From CAILUG01 sp903844415 (GTDB taxonomy: Bacteria > Pseudomonadota > Gammaproteobacteria > Pseudomonadales > Pseudohongiellaceae), in assembly GCA_947477655.1 (NCBI GenBank), contig CANJTS010000003.1:124001-188000 (forward strand): a stretch of 64,000 nt of DNA, in the 5' to 3' direction. Under the pieces are notes generated by a model. The model ran no database searches, was not told the origin of the DNA, and saw nothing but the letters and a program-made list of their open reading frames with translations. Both the position numbers and the translations under genes were made by a program. Shown here piece by piece: positions 53,901 to 62,069 of this stretch. Each line of letters begins with the position of its first letter. The stretch's first letter is position 1.

Positions 53901-54387
53901 GGCTAATTTATCGGCTCAACAATCGGGTAAAGATTCAGTGATGGCTAATATTGCCATCGCATCGGCAGTAGATCCGCTATTGGCAACAGGTTCCGGTGCT
54001 ATGTTAATCAAAACCAAATTGGTGGAACTACACCAAAAATTTCTGGGTAAAACTTTTTCCGTAACTGCACCAGAGATTGTGGGGGCATATAACTTGTTGG
54101 TTAACTCTTGGAACAATCATAAAACTGCTGCCGGCAAGGCAAATGTGGCCAACACAGCCGAAAAATGCGATTGGAGCCTAGATATGGATTATGTGGCAAC
54201 CTTGGGTTATCCAGGTGTGGTACGCAAATTAAACGAGAGTACAACGGGTGTGTTTTCTTACAGCTTCGATACAAGTGGAATTAATACATGGATAGACCCA
54301 CTCGGTGCCGATCCCTTGTATATGAAACAAAGCTGGAAAGTGGTGATCGCTTATCTATTAAGTCACTATAATTTTTTACACGAATAA
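50941..54387 (+). CDS. divergent DUF1592-like large c-type cytochrome protein
   Basis: An exported protein of 1148 residues. The leader has an in-frame 18-base repeat (GYKLGS-GYKLGK) and a hydrophobic signal ending AVAA. Residues about 30-200 are a beta-rich region of no recognised family. A first haem motif, C213-ILC-H217, lies in a cytochrome-like segment; later come DUF1592-like blocks and a DUF1588-type C585-TVC-H589 (CHAMLDPVAGAFQDYG) and a DUF1585-like stretch (ATVKFWWPAVIG). A last 350 residues hold another beta-rich domain. ATG 50941 has AAGGAGG only 3 bases away; ATG 50914 is an alternative. The DUF1587 and DUF1595 blocks are not clear. Paired with a DUF1501 gene 13 bases downstream. 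Confidence 0.75.
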   Translation: MRKLTSGYKLGSGYKLGKAVTRTSVPLTALFTVFLTLLVHIPAVAAVAGLITLPTSSSDGKAYSSVFTVAMTVSPNTIFTTSALTTDHVQIAGTLRPQAEHVGKKADIFVVEKIGNKFTMKNADGVYIPWNTQVNKLVPFVEGVTLSSALNVDVFKGALGTAGQHLIFLGYMLEGSTTLIYTPSAATLQIATNIDPFSFFEANIQTQIIQAKCILCHVSGGVADRQTTLLYTNKGDATRQNFDLFAAFFRSKPNALAYIQSKVSGGNGHVGGNQLAVGSTGYNQLTELMQLLAGSATVSTLPPSSGTGFFTGVKLLTQEQTLRRAAILLAGRLPVTATETNAVADVNAGTLTLRIFLRALMQGENFHNFIKNAANDRLLLRGAGNGSVLINACPTCFPGYTSAYTELEKISKAGKSGPLQEFNNRLRYSLLESPLELIAYVVENDKPYSEILTADYEMMTPVMSKALGGTASFAADASAMEFKPGKTQGYYRQDASVITTVDPQLSLRQITNPGNLQTNYPHSGLLNSLAFLVRYPTTATNRNRARARWTYLHFLGVDVEQLALRTTDPVALADTNNPTMNNGNCTVCHAMLDPVAGAFQDYGDQGFYKSRRPGLDSLDGVYVGLRTGALYKAGDTWYRDMRAPGFNQHIVPAAADSLRWLAQEIVKDPRFATATVKFWWPAVIGSDLLAKPEVVTDMDYSARLAAYEAQEATIASLAEKFSANGMKLKDLLVDLLLSDWFRASDVTPAQSSALLLDAHKIAGLGAEKLLTPEQLANKTMAVTGFNWGSSWNFATLQTGNFLTTSYSPYYGGIDSVNSTTRMREITPLMDAVALTHALEASCPIVLGEFILSDASRKLFGGIDEFVTPLTEISTLAVVTSATDATLMPFTLSTPLSVGTKKVSIGFINDFCDMDPVTKKCRTDRNLIVASVMIRKPDNTTININGNLAALSNTTCGSNFRTTQKLLSTTCVADFSFNADKAGTYVITANLSAQQSGKDSVMANIAIASAVDPLLATGSGAMLIKTKLVELHQKFLGKTFSVTAPEIVGAYNLLVNSWNNHKTAAGKANVANTAEKCDWSLDMDYVATLGYPGVVRKLNESTTGVFSYSFDTSGINTWIDPLGADPLYMKQSWKVVIAYLLSHYNFLHE

Positions 54388-54400
54388 GCAGGCCCAGACC

Positions 54401-55696
54401 ATGAAAATTGATATGAGTCGTAGAGCAGTCCTGCAAGGCATGGTAAAAACTGCCGGTCTTGGAGTTTTTTCTTCGGTACCCCTCTCCTTATTTGCACTAG
54501 CTCCCTATCGGGGCAAATTACTCATGAGCTTGCAATTGAGTGGCGGCATGGATGTCACCAGTTTTGCCGATCCAAAAACCAATGTGCCTGGCCAAAAAGA
54601 AATTAGCCGCTGGGCACGAACCCTGCAAATACAGACTGCAGGTAATATTCCTTATGCACCCTATGGCGGTAATGAAAAATTTTTCTCCAAATATTATGCA
54701 TCCAGCTTGGTGATTAACGGCGTAGATGCGCAAACCAACTCGCACAGTGTTGGGGTTGTAAATAACTGGAGTGGTCGCAATTCTATTGGCTTACCATCAG
54801 TAACCGCACTGTTTGCCGCGGTAAATCAACCACAACTACCGCTGGCCTATTTGAATTTTGGTGGTTTTGGTACTACTGAGGGCATCATTCGCGATACCCG
54901 ACTAAGTGATACAACGATTCTGCGTAATCTTGCTTTGCCTAATGAAAGTGCAAAGTTGCCAGTGCAGAATTTTCTCCTTGCTAACGACTTCGAAAATATA
55001 CAAAAATTACATGCTAGTACGGTGGGCAATATGGTCAACTCCACTACAGTAGCAGCAGGTAGTCTTAGAAACCGGGAGCTGTTTCTGGAAACCATTGCCA
55101 GAACTCAAGACGTTTCTCGCCTAGTTGATTTTCTTCCGTCCACATCTCAGTTGCAGGCAAGAAGAGTGGTGGGGGGGCGTTCAAGCACCTTACATCAACA
55201 AATACAGTTGGCCTTATTGGCATTCAAGGCAGATGTAGCGATTTCTGCCGATCTGATGGAAGGTGGTTTTGATACACACAACAATCAAGATACTTTGCTT
55301 CCTTTGTTATTAGCAAACACGACTGATGCCATTGATTATCTCTGGAATACTGCCGAGCAGTTAGGAATTGCCGACAGGCTGGTGTTGGTGATGGGCAGTG
55401 ATTTTGGTCGTACACCGTATTTCAATGCCACCGAAGGCAAAGACCACTGGCCAATTGGTTCGTATCTGGTAATGGAAAAGAATGCCAAATATACCAATAG
55501 AGTGATTGGCGCAACTGACGCAGGGCATAAAGCCTTACCCATCAATCCTGCGACCTTGGCGCGTGACGATAAGGGTGTAATTTTGAAGCCGGGCCATTTC
55601 CATAAGGCCCTACGTAAATATCTGGGCATCGACAATAGTGCAATCACCCGGAGATTTTCGCTCACCAATATCGAAGATATGAATTTTTTCGGTTAA
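54401..55696 (+). CDS. DUF1501 family Tat-exported protein
   Basis: A 431-aa protein with a twin-arginine leader (MSRRAVLQGMVKTAGLGVFSS) and DUF1501 features: LLMSLQLSGGMDVTSF near the start, GGFDTHNNQDTLLPLL in the middle and VLVMGSDFGRTPYFN...KDHWP near residue 340. The DUF1501 fold is of the alkaline-phosphatase type, and the D/H residues in GGFDTHN and KDHWP could bind metal. In Planctomycetes DUF1501 usually goes with DUF1549/DUF1553 cytochromes, whereas here it goes with a DUF1592/DUF1588-like protein. It is translated just after that gene and is convergent with the next, 4 bases away. Confidence 0.88.
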   Translation: MKIDMSRRAVLQGMVKTAGLGVFSSVPLSLFALAPYRGKLLMSLQLSGGMDVTSFADPKTNVPGQKEISRWARTLQIQTAGNIPYAPYGGNEKFFSKYYASSLVINGVDAQTNSHSVGVVNNWSGRNSIGLPSVTALFAAVNQPQLPLAYLNFGGFGTTEGIIRDTRLSDTTILRNLALPNESAKLPVQNFLLANDFENIQKLHASTVGNMVNSTTVAAGSLRNRELFLETIARTQDVSRLVDFLPSTSQLQARRVVGGRSSTLHQQIQLALLAFKADVAISADLMEGGFDTHNNQDTLLPLLLANTTDAIDYLWNTAEQLGIADRLVLVMGSDFGRTPYFNATEGKDHWPIGSYLVMEKNAKYTNRVIGATDAGHKALPINPATLARDDKGVILKPGHFHKALRKYLGIDNSAITRRFSLTNIEDMNFFG

Positions 55697-55700
55697 GGGT

Positions 55701-56540
55701 TTATTTATCTTTCTTGAAAGTATCGAGCCCCGGTTTGAGCTTTTTGTCATCCAGAAAGGCTTTCATTGCACCACTTCGAAAATTTCCACCGCTGCGTAAC
55801 TGCGAAGCATCACCTTTGGCATAGATATAGTCATTGGACGTTTCCATATCCATATAACGTACCCGTTTAAATACTTCCTTGGCAGCACGTAACACTATCG
55901 GATCTTTGGCAAGTAATACCTTTGCCAATTCTCGTACGCGGGTTTTCAATTGGTCGGCCGGAACGGATTCGTTGATTAGTCCCATCGCCGCAGCTTTTTT
56001 GCCATCAAATGTTTCGCCAGTCATGATGTAGTACAAGGCGTTGCGCTGGCCCATGGTGTCTGCAACTGCCTTGGTTACATTACCGCCAGGCAAGATGCCC
56101 CAGTTAATTTCGGATAAGCCAAACTTTGCATCATCAGAAGCAATGGCTAAATCACAAGAGGTTAGGGGGGTGAATGCGCCGCCAAAAACCCAGCCGTTCA
56201 CCATGGCGATGGTGGGTTTTGCAAGATTACGTAATTTAATTTGTTGCCATGCCGCAGTTTCTTCGCGGATACGCATTTTGAAGGTATCAGATTCGTTATC
56301 GGTTTCACGGAAATATTCCTTTAGATCCATGCCTGCAGACCACGCTTCCCCTCTGCCACTGAGCACTACTACACCACAACGGTCATCCAGTTCGAGTGCA
56401 TGCAAAGTGGCATACATTTCGCGGTTGAGGGTTGGGCTCATACAGTTTTTTTTGTCGGGACGATTGAAATATACAAAAGCGATTTGTTCTTCAAATTCGA
56501 CATCAACTGTATTGCCCCAAGGTTGTTTCGTGGTGCTCAT
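55701..56540 (-). CDS. p-hydroxycinnamoyl-CoA hydratase/lyase (feruloyl-CoA type)
   Basis: A 279-aa crotonase-fold enzyme that hydrates feruloyl-CoA or coumaroyl-CoA and cleaves it to vanillin or 4-hydroxybenzaldehyde plus acetyl-CoA. It matches the Pseudomonas enzyme in distinctive blocks: MSPTLNREMY, GEAWSAGMDLKEYFRE, KPTIAMVNGWVFGGAF, the catalytic Glu in FGLSEINWGILPGG and ALYYIMTGETFDGKKAA. The Pseudomonas GGFSP loop reads GGAFTP here. AGG lies 9 bases before ATG. No feruloyl-CoA synthetase or vanillin dehydrogenase is seen in this window. Confidence 0.9.
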   Translation of the reverse strand: MSTTKQPWGNTVDVEFEEQIAFVYFNRPDKKNCMSPTLNREMYATLHALELDDRCGVVVLSGRGEAWSAGMDLKEYFRETDNESDTFKMRIREETAAWQQIKLRNLAKPTIAMVNGWVFGGAFTPLTSCDLAIASDDAKFGLSEINWGILPGGNVTKAVADTMGQRNALYYIMTGETFDGKKAAAMGLINESVPADQLKTRVRELAKVLLAKDPIVLRAAKEVFKRVRYMDMETSNDYIYAKGDASQLRSGGNFRSGAMKAFLDDKKLKPGLDTFKKDK

Positions 56541-56587
56541 GCTTACTACCTGCTTTGATTATAAAAGAAAGATAAATCGGGTTTTGG

Positions 56588-56959
56588 TTAAAACTCTTTG
56601 CCATCGGCGAGGCGGATAATACGAAGAAAATATTTTGAGTTGTCCGAAATTAAGGGTGATCCAACCGCTGTAATACGGCTACCAGGGGCGATCATTTCTG
56701 GTCTCAGACCACTGCGAACAAGCATGTTAGCCGGGGCACCTTCAATAAAATCGATGGTCTGTTCTTTGCCAGCATCATCGACAGTTTTGAACGTCATGGC
56801 GATATGTGGATTACGGAATTTTACTGAAACCACAGTGCCCTCAAAGGGTATCTGAGTTTTAAAATCAAAAACGGCAAAGGAATGGTGTGCCAGTACTCCG
56901 AAAGAAAATGTGGTGGTAAAAAAAAACAAAACGACAAGCAAGGATTTCGTATTAAGCAT
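56588..56959 (-). CDS. DUF6152 family exported protein
   Basis: A 123-aa exported protein, signal ending VLAHHSF, with the family pattern HHSFAVFDFKTQIPFEGTV, FRNPHIAMTF and a last YFLRIIRLADG. The domain looks like a small OB-like beta-barrel of unknown function and is frequent in aromatic- or steroid-degrading Proteobacteria. ATG 56959 is chosen because it starts the signal peptide; a longer frame adds 12 residues. It lies 47 bases upstream of the hydratase/lyase gene on the same strand, so the two are probably one operon. Confidence 0.8.
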   Translation of the reverse strand: MLNTKSLLVVLFFFTTTFSFGVLAHHSFAVFDFKTQIPFEGTVVSVKFRNPHIAMTFKTVDDAGKEQTIDFIEGAPANMLVRSGLRPEMIAPGSRITAVGSPLISDNSKYFLRIIRLADGKEF

Positions 56960-57143
56960 GGTTGAGTGCCAGTTGTTATTACTTTTAGGGGTCAACTATA
57001 GCACAGAGCAATTCAGTCGAACCAGTTGTGCTAACGGGTTTGGTATGAGTAAAAGCAACTGATTTTACTGTGTAAAAATGGCGCTATCGGGCATCCTGCA
57101 CTATGTTAATGCTAAGGAAATATCTTATTGCAAGGATGTCTGC

Positions 57144-58379
57144 ATGACCGAACCATTATTTCGGCTGGAAGCCCTCTCTCACCAAGGTGAACGTTTGTGG
57201 GGTGATCTGCTGGTTAGTCAGCCCTTATCAGCCACTCTTATCACTTCATTTCTTACCCTCATTACAGCTTTAACACTTATATTTTTGTCGCAAAATGATT
57301 ACCTGCGCAAACAAACAGTGCCCGGCATGTTGGTCCCCGACAGTGGCATAGCAGAAATTCGAGCACCTGCTACAAGTACTGTGGCTGCCCTCCATGTTGC
57401 AAACAATGCAGTGGTTGATGCGGGTACTCCGTTGTTTACCTTGCAGCTAGACGCTACCCATACCCCGGATGCCGGCCTTACCAATCTCTTGCAAGAACAA
57501 GTCACTACGCAAATTATTGCGGGGCAAATACAAATTGAAATAGAGCAAAAAAACAGTGAAGCAATCAATAAGAAATTTTCCACCTTGAATAAAAACCTGC
57601 AACAACGGTTGCAACAAATTGCTGCACTTGCTGCTAATGCCCAGTTGCTTTTGCAAGTAAAACAAAAAGCATTAATGCGAGCTGAATCTTTGCGTGATCG
57701 TGGTCTGTTGTCGCTCAGCGATTTTGAACAAGTGTATGCGCTGGTATTGGATCAACAACGGGTAATTGAGCAGTTTGGCCTAGATTTGCAACAAACAAAT
57801 GGAGAACTGGATGTGGCTCATGCAGACCAACATTCACAAGAGTTGGCAAGTGCACGCGAACAGCAGCGACTGAGAGCCGGGCAGGCAGAATTGCAGAAAC
57901 AATTGTTAAGGCTGAGCGCCGAACAAAGTTCAACTGTTGTGGCACCAATAGCAGGACGAATTACCAGTATTTTGCGCCACGTGGGTATGAGTGTGAATGC
58001 GGGTGAGCAGATGATGGTGTTGGTGCCTCTACATACCAAGTTACAGGCTGAATTGTTGCTGCCCAGCAGCGCCAGAGGTTTTGTTGCTGTTGGGCAAGCA
58101 GTCACTATTCGTTACGACGCTTTTTCTTATCAGAAATTTGGTGTGCAAGATGCCACTGTGCTCAGTGTAGATGCCAGTGCAGTAATGAGAGAAACCGGAG
58201 CTGAAATGGTACCTATGTATAAAGTGGTAGCAACTCTTGCCAAACAAAGCATCAGTGCATATGGCTATGAAGAAAAACTACTGCCCGGTATGGTATTGAG
58301 TGCTGATGTAGTGATTGATAAACGCAGTTTACTAGAATGGTTGCTGGAACCTTTGCTAAGCATTCGAGGAAAACTGTAA
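57144..58379 (+). CDS. HlyD-family periplasmic adaptor of a type I exporter
   Basis: A 411-aa membrane-fusion protein linking an inner-membrane ABC exporter to an outer-membrane channel. There is one N-terminal helix (LITSFLTLITALTLIFL), a lipoyl-like half (TVPGMLVPDSGIAEIRAPATSTVAAL), a coiled-coil hairpin (residues about 140-270, rich in Gln/Leu), and a second lipoyl half and beta-barrel (VVAPIAGRITSILRHVGMSVNAGEQM). ATG 57144 has AAGGA 7 bases upstream. The ABC gene starts at the very next base after its stop. No TolC gene is adjacent, so it likely uses a shared one. Confidence 0.9.
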   Translation: MTEPLFRLEALSHQGERLWGDLLVSQPLSATLITSFLTLITALTLIFLSQNDYLRKQTVPGMLVPDSGIAEIRAPATSTVAALHVANNAVVDAGTPLFTLQLDATHTPDAGLTNLLQEQVTTQIIAGQIQIEIEQKNSEAINKKFSTLNKNLQQRLQQIAALAANAQLLLQVKQKALMRAESLRDRGLLSLSDFEQVYALVLDQQRVIEQFGLDLQQTNGELDVAHADQHSQELASAREQQRLRAGQAELQKQLLRLSAEQSSTVVAPIAGRITSILRHVGMSVNAGEQMMVLVPLHTKLQAELLLPSSARGFVAVGQAVTIRYDAFSYQKFGVQDATVLSVDASAVMRETGAEMVPMYKVVATLAKQSISAYGYEEKLLPGMVLSADVVIDKRSLLEWLLEPLLSIRGKL

Positions 58380-60557
58380 ATGATCGAATCAATTTTAGGA
58401 GGTAATAAGGTACGCAGTGCTTTATCTAATTTAAGTTTTTTGCGTGGTGAAATTTGGCAAAAAGCTGATTATTTGCCGGTAATCTTGCAAACAGAAAATA
58501 GTGAATGTGGTCTTGCCTGTATGGCAATGGTGCTCAATTTTCATGGGCATCACATAGATATAAATACTTTGCGAGTGCGGCACGGTTCTTCGCAGCACGG
58601 TGTCACCCTGAAATCACTGATTCAGTTAGCCGATCGTGTCAATCTCAGTGCCCGTCCATTGCGAGTTGAGTTAAATGATCTCAATAAACTAAAACTTCCA
58701 GCGGTGTTGCATTGGAATATGCATCATTTTGTTGTGCTAAAAAAAGTATCGCGCAAACGGGTAACGGTGCACGACCCGGCAGTTGGGGAAGTTGTCTATA
58801 CCTTGGCAAAATTTAGTAAACATTTCACCGGCATTGCTCTCGAATTAAGCGCCACTTCCACTTTTGTGAAAGGTGAAGAAATTAATAAGTTACATCTGCG
58901 TGATTTGTGGACAAATAGCAGTGGAATGTGGAGCAGTTTTGGACAATTGTTGTTGTTATCTCTGTTGATACAAGTGTTCGCGCTGGCCATGCCATTTTAT
59001 ACGCAGTTGTTTATTGATGATGTGTTGGTCAATCGCGACTATGCACTTTTAACGGTTATGGCCACCGGTTTTTTTATGGTGACACTAGTGCGCAGCCTCA
59101 CTGAATTATTGCGTTCTTATGTTGTGCTTCATATTTCCAACAGTATCAGCTTCCAATTTGCAATTAATCTATTTCGGCATTTGTTGCGTTTGCCACTGGC
59201 GTATTTTTCTAAGCGTCATGTGGGCGATATTGTGTCGCGTTTTGGTTCGCTGGGTAACGTTAAGGATTTTCTGTCTTCAGGAATTGTGGAAGTTATCATC
59301 GACGGCATAATGGTACTGGGGACTCTTACCCTGATGCTGATCTACAGCAAATTACTCACAGTCGTTGCACTGATTGCTGTAGTGATTTATGCCATATTGC
59401 GGATGACTTTGTATTCTAGCTTACACAAACGTAATGAAGAGTTGATCAACTGCGGAGCTATTGAAAGCAGTAATTTCATGGAAAATATTCGATCCATGCA
59501 GGGCATCAAGATTTTTGGCAAAGAAGCTGATCGTCTAGCAGGTTGGCAAAATTATTATGCCGACGTGATTAACGCCAGTGTTCGCGTGCAGCGCCTAGGC
59601 ATCAATGTAAAGTTTGTGCATGGGCTTTTGTTAGGAACCGAAAATATTGTATTGATGCTCCTTGGCGGTTTAGCAGTGCTTAACAATCAAATATCTATTG
59701 GTATGATTATGGCCTACATCAGTTTCAAGGATCAATTTTACAGCAGGGTATTCGCCCTTGTGGACAAATTATTCGAATTCAAATTATTAGAATTGCATTT
59801 GTCACGTCTTGCCGATATTGCTCTGCATAAACCTGAAATTAACCAAAGTGTTCTAGGTGCACCGCCCAGGGATATGTGCCTGATGAGTGGTTTGCAAAGT
59901 AAAAATTTGAGTTTTCGTTATGATCAATATGCGCCTTGGTTATTCCAGAATATAAATCTTGAAGTGGGTGTTGAGGAATCGGTGGCCATCATTGGGCCTA
60001 CTGGTTGTGGTAAATCCACTTTGTTAAAAATAGTTTCAAGTTTATTGCAACCTGATGCAGGCGTGCTGAGTTTTCATGGCATGTCGATCACAGCAATGGG
60101 TTTACAAGCTTATCGCGAGCAGATAGCTAGTGTTATGCAGGATGACTCACTGCTATCGGGCAGTATCTTTGACAATATTACTTTTTTTGACCCGACTCCT
60201 GATCCAGAGCGTGTCGAATATGTGGCTGGTCTAGCTGCTATCGCTGCCGATATTAGAGTGATGCCAATGCAATATAATACTTTGGTTGGCAGCATGGGCG
60301 CTGCACTGTCAGGCGGGCAGATTCAACGTATTCTGCTGGCACGTGCACTTTACAAAAAACCTCGATTGTTGATTCTGGATGAAGCGACCAGCCATCTCGA
60401 TATCAGCACTGAGAAAGCAGTAAACCTCGCAATAAAAAAAATGAAAATAGGACGCCTTATTGTGGCTCATCGTCCTGATACCATTTTGCTTGCCGACCGG
60501 ATACTGGAGCTAACGCCGTTAGGATTAATTCCTGTGCTGCATGCCCAGCTCAGATAG
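58380..60557 (+). CDS. C39-peptidase ABC exporter (bacteriocin-type)
   Basis: A 725-aa exporter that cleaves leader peptides after a double glycine and pumps the product out. The C39 peptidase domain (about 30-140) is intact: C43 in SECGLACM, H116 in MHHFVVL and D132 in VHDPAVG. Six helices follow, then the ATPase with Walker A GPTGCGKST near 540, signature LSGGQIQR near 643 and Walker B LLILDEATSHLD near 663. Closest in type to CvaB/RaxB-like exporters. It abuts the HlyD stop. No precursor with a GG leader was found in the adjacent gaps. Confidence 0.92.
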   Translation: MIESILGGNKVRSALSNLSFLRGEIWQKADYLPVILQTENSECGLACMAMVLNFHGHHIDINTLRVRHGSSQHGVTLKSLIQLADRVNLSARPLRVELNDLNKLKLPAVLHWNMHHFVVLKKVSRKRVTVHDPAVGEVVYTLAKFSKHFTGIALELSATSTFVKGEEINKLHLRDLWTNSSGMWSSFGQLLLLSLLIQVFALAMPFYTQLFIDDVLVNRDYALLTVMATGFFMVTLVRSLTELLRSYVVLHISNSISFQFAINLFRHLLRLPLAYFSKRHVGDIVSRFGSLGNVKDFLSSGIVEVIIDGIMVLGTLTLMLIYSKLLTVVALIAVVIYAILRMTLYSSLHKRNEELINCGAIESSNFMENIRSMQGIKIFGKEADRLAGWQNYYADVINASVRVQRLGINVKFVHGLLLGTENIVLMLLGGLAVLNNQISIGMIMAYISFKDQFYSRVFALVDKLFEFKLLELHLSRLADIALHKPEINQSVLGAPPRDMCLMSGLQSKNLSFRYDQYAPWLFQNINLEVGVEESVAIIGPTGCGKSTLLKIVSSLLQPDAGVLSFHGMSITAMGLQAYREQIASVMQDDSLLSGSIFDNITFFDPTPDPERVEYVAGLAAIAADIRVMPMQYNTLVGSMGAALSGGQIQRILLARALYKKPRLLILDEATSHLDISTEKAVNLAIKKMKIGRLIVAHRPDTILLADRILELTPLGLIPVLHAQLR

Positions 60558-60630
60558 TAAAAGCGCTAGACAGCAGAAGTAATACTCGCACTGGCAATTT
60601 TGCAGTGATAGTTTGTAAATGGCTGAAAAA

Positions 60631-60861
60631 TTATTTCAACATTGTAATCAATGCTTTGGCGTGTTCGGTGGTTTGCTGGCCAAGCGCTGTCAAGTAACCA
60701 CCGTCAGGCATTGTGATCATGCCTTTGGCAAATAAGCGTTTGCCAGTCGCAATTTTTGCAGCGTCTGCATCATGATGGATTTTAATCCCTTGTAATTGTG
60801 TGTTCAGGCTGAACATATCCAACAGCTCAAGTTCTTCCAGCAGTTTAGGGGTAATTGACAT
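60631..60861 (-). CDS. TIGR02647 family small protein
   Basis: A 76-aa protein that fits the TIGR02647 family: a winged-helix-like core with ELELLDMFSLNTQLQGIKIHHDA, KRLFAKGMITMPDGGYLTALG and TEHAKALITML. The family is limited mainly to Pseudomonas-like Gammaproteobacteria and has been treated as DNA-binding, without a known target. GAGGA lies 7 bases before ATG. It is convergent with the exporter gene and divergent from the TraB/GumN gene. Confidence 0.85.
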   Translation of the reverse strand: MSITPKLLEELELLDMFSLNTQLQGIKIHHDADAAKIATGKRLFAKGMITMPDGGYLTALGQQTTEHAKALITMLK

Positions 60862-61013
60862 GGCACGTCCTCATTTCTCATACAAAAATTAGCGTGTCTT
60901 AGCATCATAAACCCGGAATAGTTCAGGATGGAAGCAGATAACGGACTGATTTTTGCTAAAAATTTGTCTGAGGCTCGTATACACTTACACTTGAGTCCTA
61001 TGTGCAAGAAACC

Positions 61014-61973
61014 ATGATTATGTTTAATAAAAATATACACTTGCTTGCATTGCTTACAGCGCTTTTTTTCTGGCCGTGTACTAAGTTAGTTGCTGCTGTG
61101 CCCGTTTGTGCCGACCCTCAAGCAACCCTGTTGTGGCAAGTCACCAACGCACAGATGGCAAGAAAAGGAGTAAATCTTCATTTGTTTGGTTCTATCCATG
61201 TTGGTAAAGCAGATTTTTATCCGCTGCACCCCTTGATCGAAACCGAATTTCGGAATGCAGACCACTTGGTGTTCGAAATTGATCCTGCAGTTGCTGCCAG
61301 CCCTCAGGTTGCTATGAATGTTCAAAGGCGGGGCATGTTGCCAACTGGGCAAAGGCTGCAGGAAGTTGTTAGTGTAGCCACTTATACTAATTTGCAGCTG
61401 GTATTAGCCAACCTCGGTATACCTGAGGCGAGTGTACTTAACTTTAAACCTTGGCTGCTTGCCCTGCTGTTAACCAATGTGCAGTCTAGTGCAATGGGAT
61501 ATAGCGCAGATGATGGTTTGGAAATGTATTTCACGGACCATAAATCGCCGCACAGTTCTATCCTAGAATTGGAAAGTATGGAGCAACAGCTCTCCATGCT
61601 AGATTCCCTTAATCCAGAAATATTTCTTACTTATACAATTAATGAAATTAAGAGCAGCAGCGAGCAGTTGGATGAACTAGTGAATGCTTGGCGTTGTGCA
61701 GACAAGGAAAAGCTAGCTGCCTTGTTATTTGCCGATCTTGAAAATGTGCAAAAGTTGCCAGCCCGAGAGCAAGGACTGGTGCGCGAATTGTACAAAGGTA
61801 TGTTTACGGAACGTAATCTTGTGATGGCAAAAGGCATAGAAGATTTTATTGATGTCGGTAGCGGATCCTATTTTGTTGTGATCGGAGCAGGACATTTGGT
61901 AGGGCCTGGCAGCGTGGTAGAACTCTTGCAGAACCAAGGCTATCAAGTTACTCCCGTTTCAGTCTCACCTTGA
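61014..61973 (+). CDS. TraB/GumN family protein, exported
   Basis: A 319-aa protein with a signal peptide (ALLTALFFWPCTKLVAA) and the TraB/GumN (TIKI-like) domain. Its two hallmarks are present: LHLFGSIHVGK near the N-terminus and the terminal VVIGAGHLVGPGSVVELL. The conserved Glu is in HLVFEIDP, and YKGMFTERNLVMAKGIEDFI contains the family ERN motif. The fold resembles metal-dependent proteases such as TIKI and EreA-like enzymes, but bacterial substrates are mostly unknown. ATG 61014 is a choice among several nearby starts. Confidence 0.85.
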   Translation: MIMFNKNIHLLALLTALFFWPCTKLVAAVPVCADPQATLLWQVTNAQMARKGVNLHLFGSIHVGKADFYPLHPLIETEFRNADHLVFEIDPAVAASPQVAMNVQRRGMLPTGQRLQEVVSVATYTNLQLVLANLGIPEASVLNFKPWLLALLLTNVQSSAMGYSADDGLEMYFTDHKSPHSSILELESMEQQLSMLDSLNPEIFLTYTINEIKSSSEQLDELVNAWRCADKEKLAALLFADLENVQKLPAREQGLVRELYKGMFTERNLVMAKGIEDFIDVGSGSYFVVIGAGHLVGPGSVVELLQNQGYQVTPVSVSP

Positions 61974-62069
61974 TAAGGGTCACCCCTAGGTTTTTTTCTT
62001 CTGTGTATGCTCTATCTATAACCAGCATGGACTGCATTTTTTATTATAAAAATTTAACATAAACCATGA

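Noticed and set aside
56041..56619. A 192-codon plus-strand frame
   Set aside because: Antisense to the hydratase/lyase gene, without ribosome site or family resemblance.
60631..60861. Bacteriocin precursor for the C39 exporter
   Set aside because: The small protein contains GG (PDGGYL), but it lies late in the sequence in a conserved TIGR02647 block with no leader before it, and the gene is on the opposite strand.
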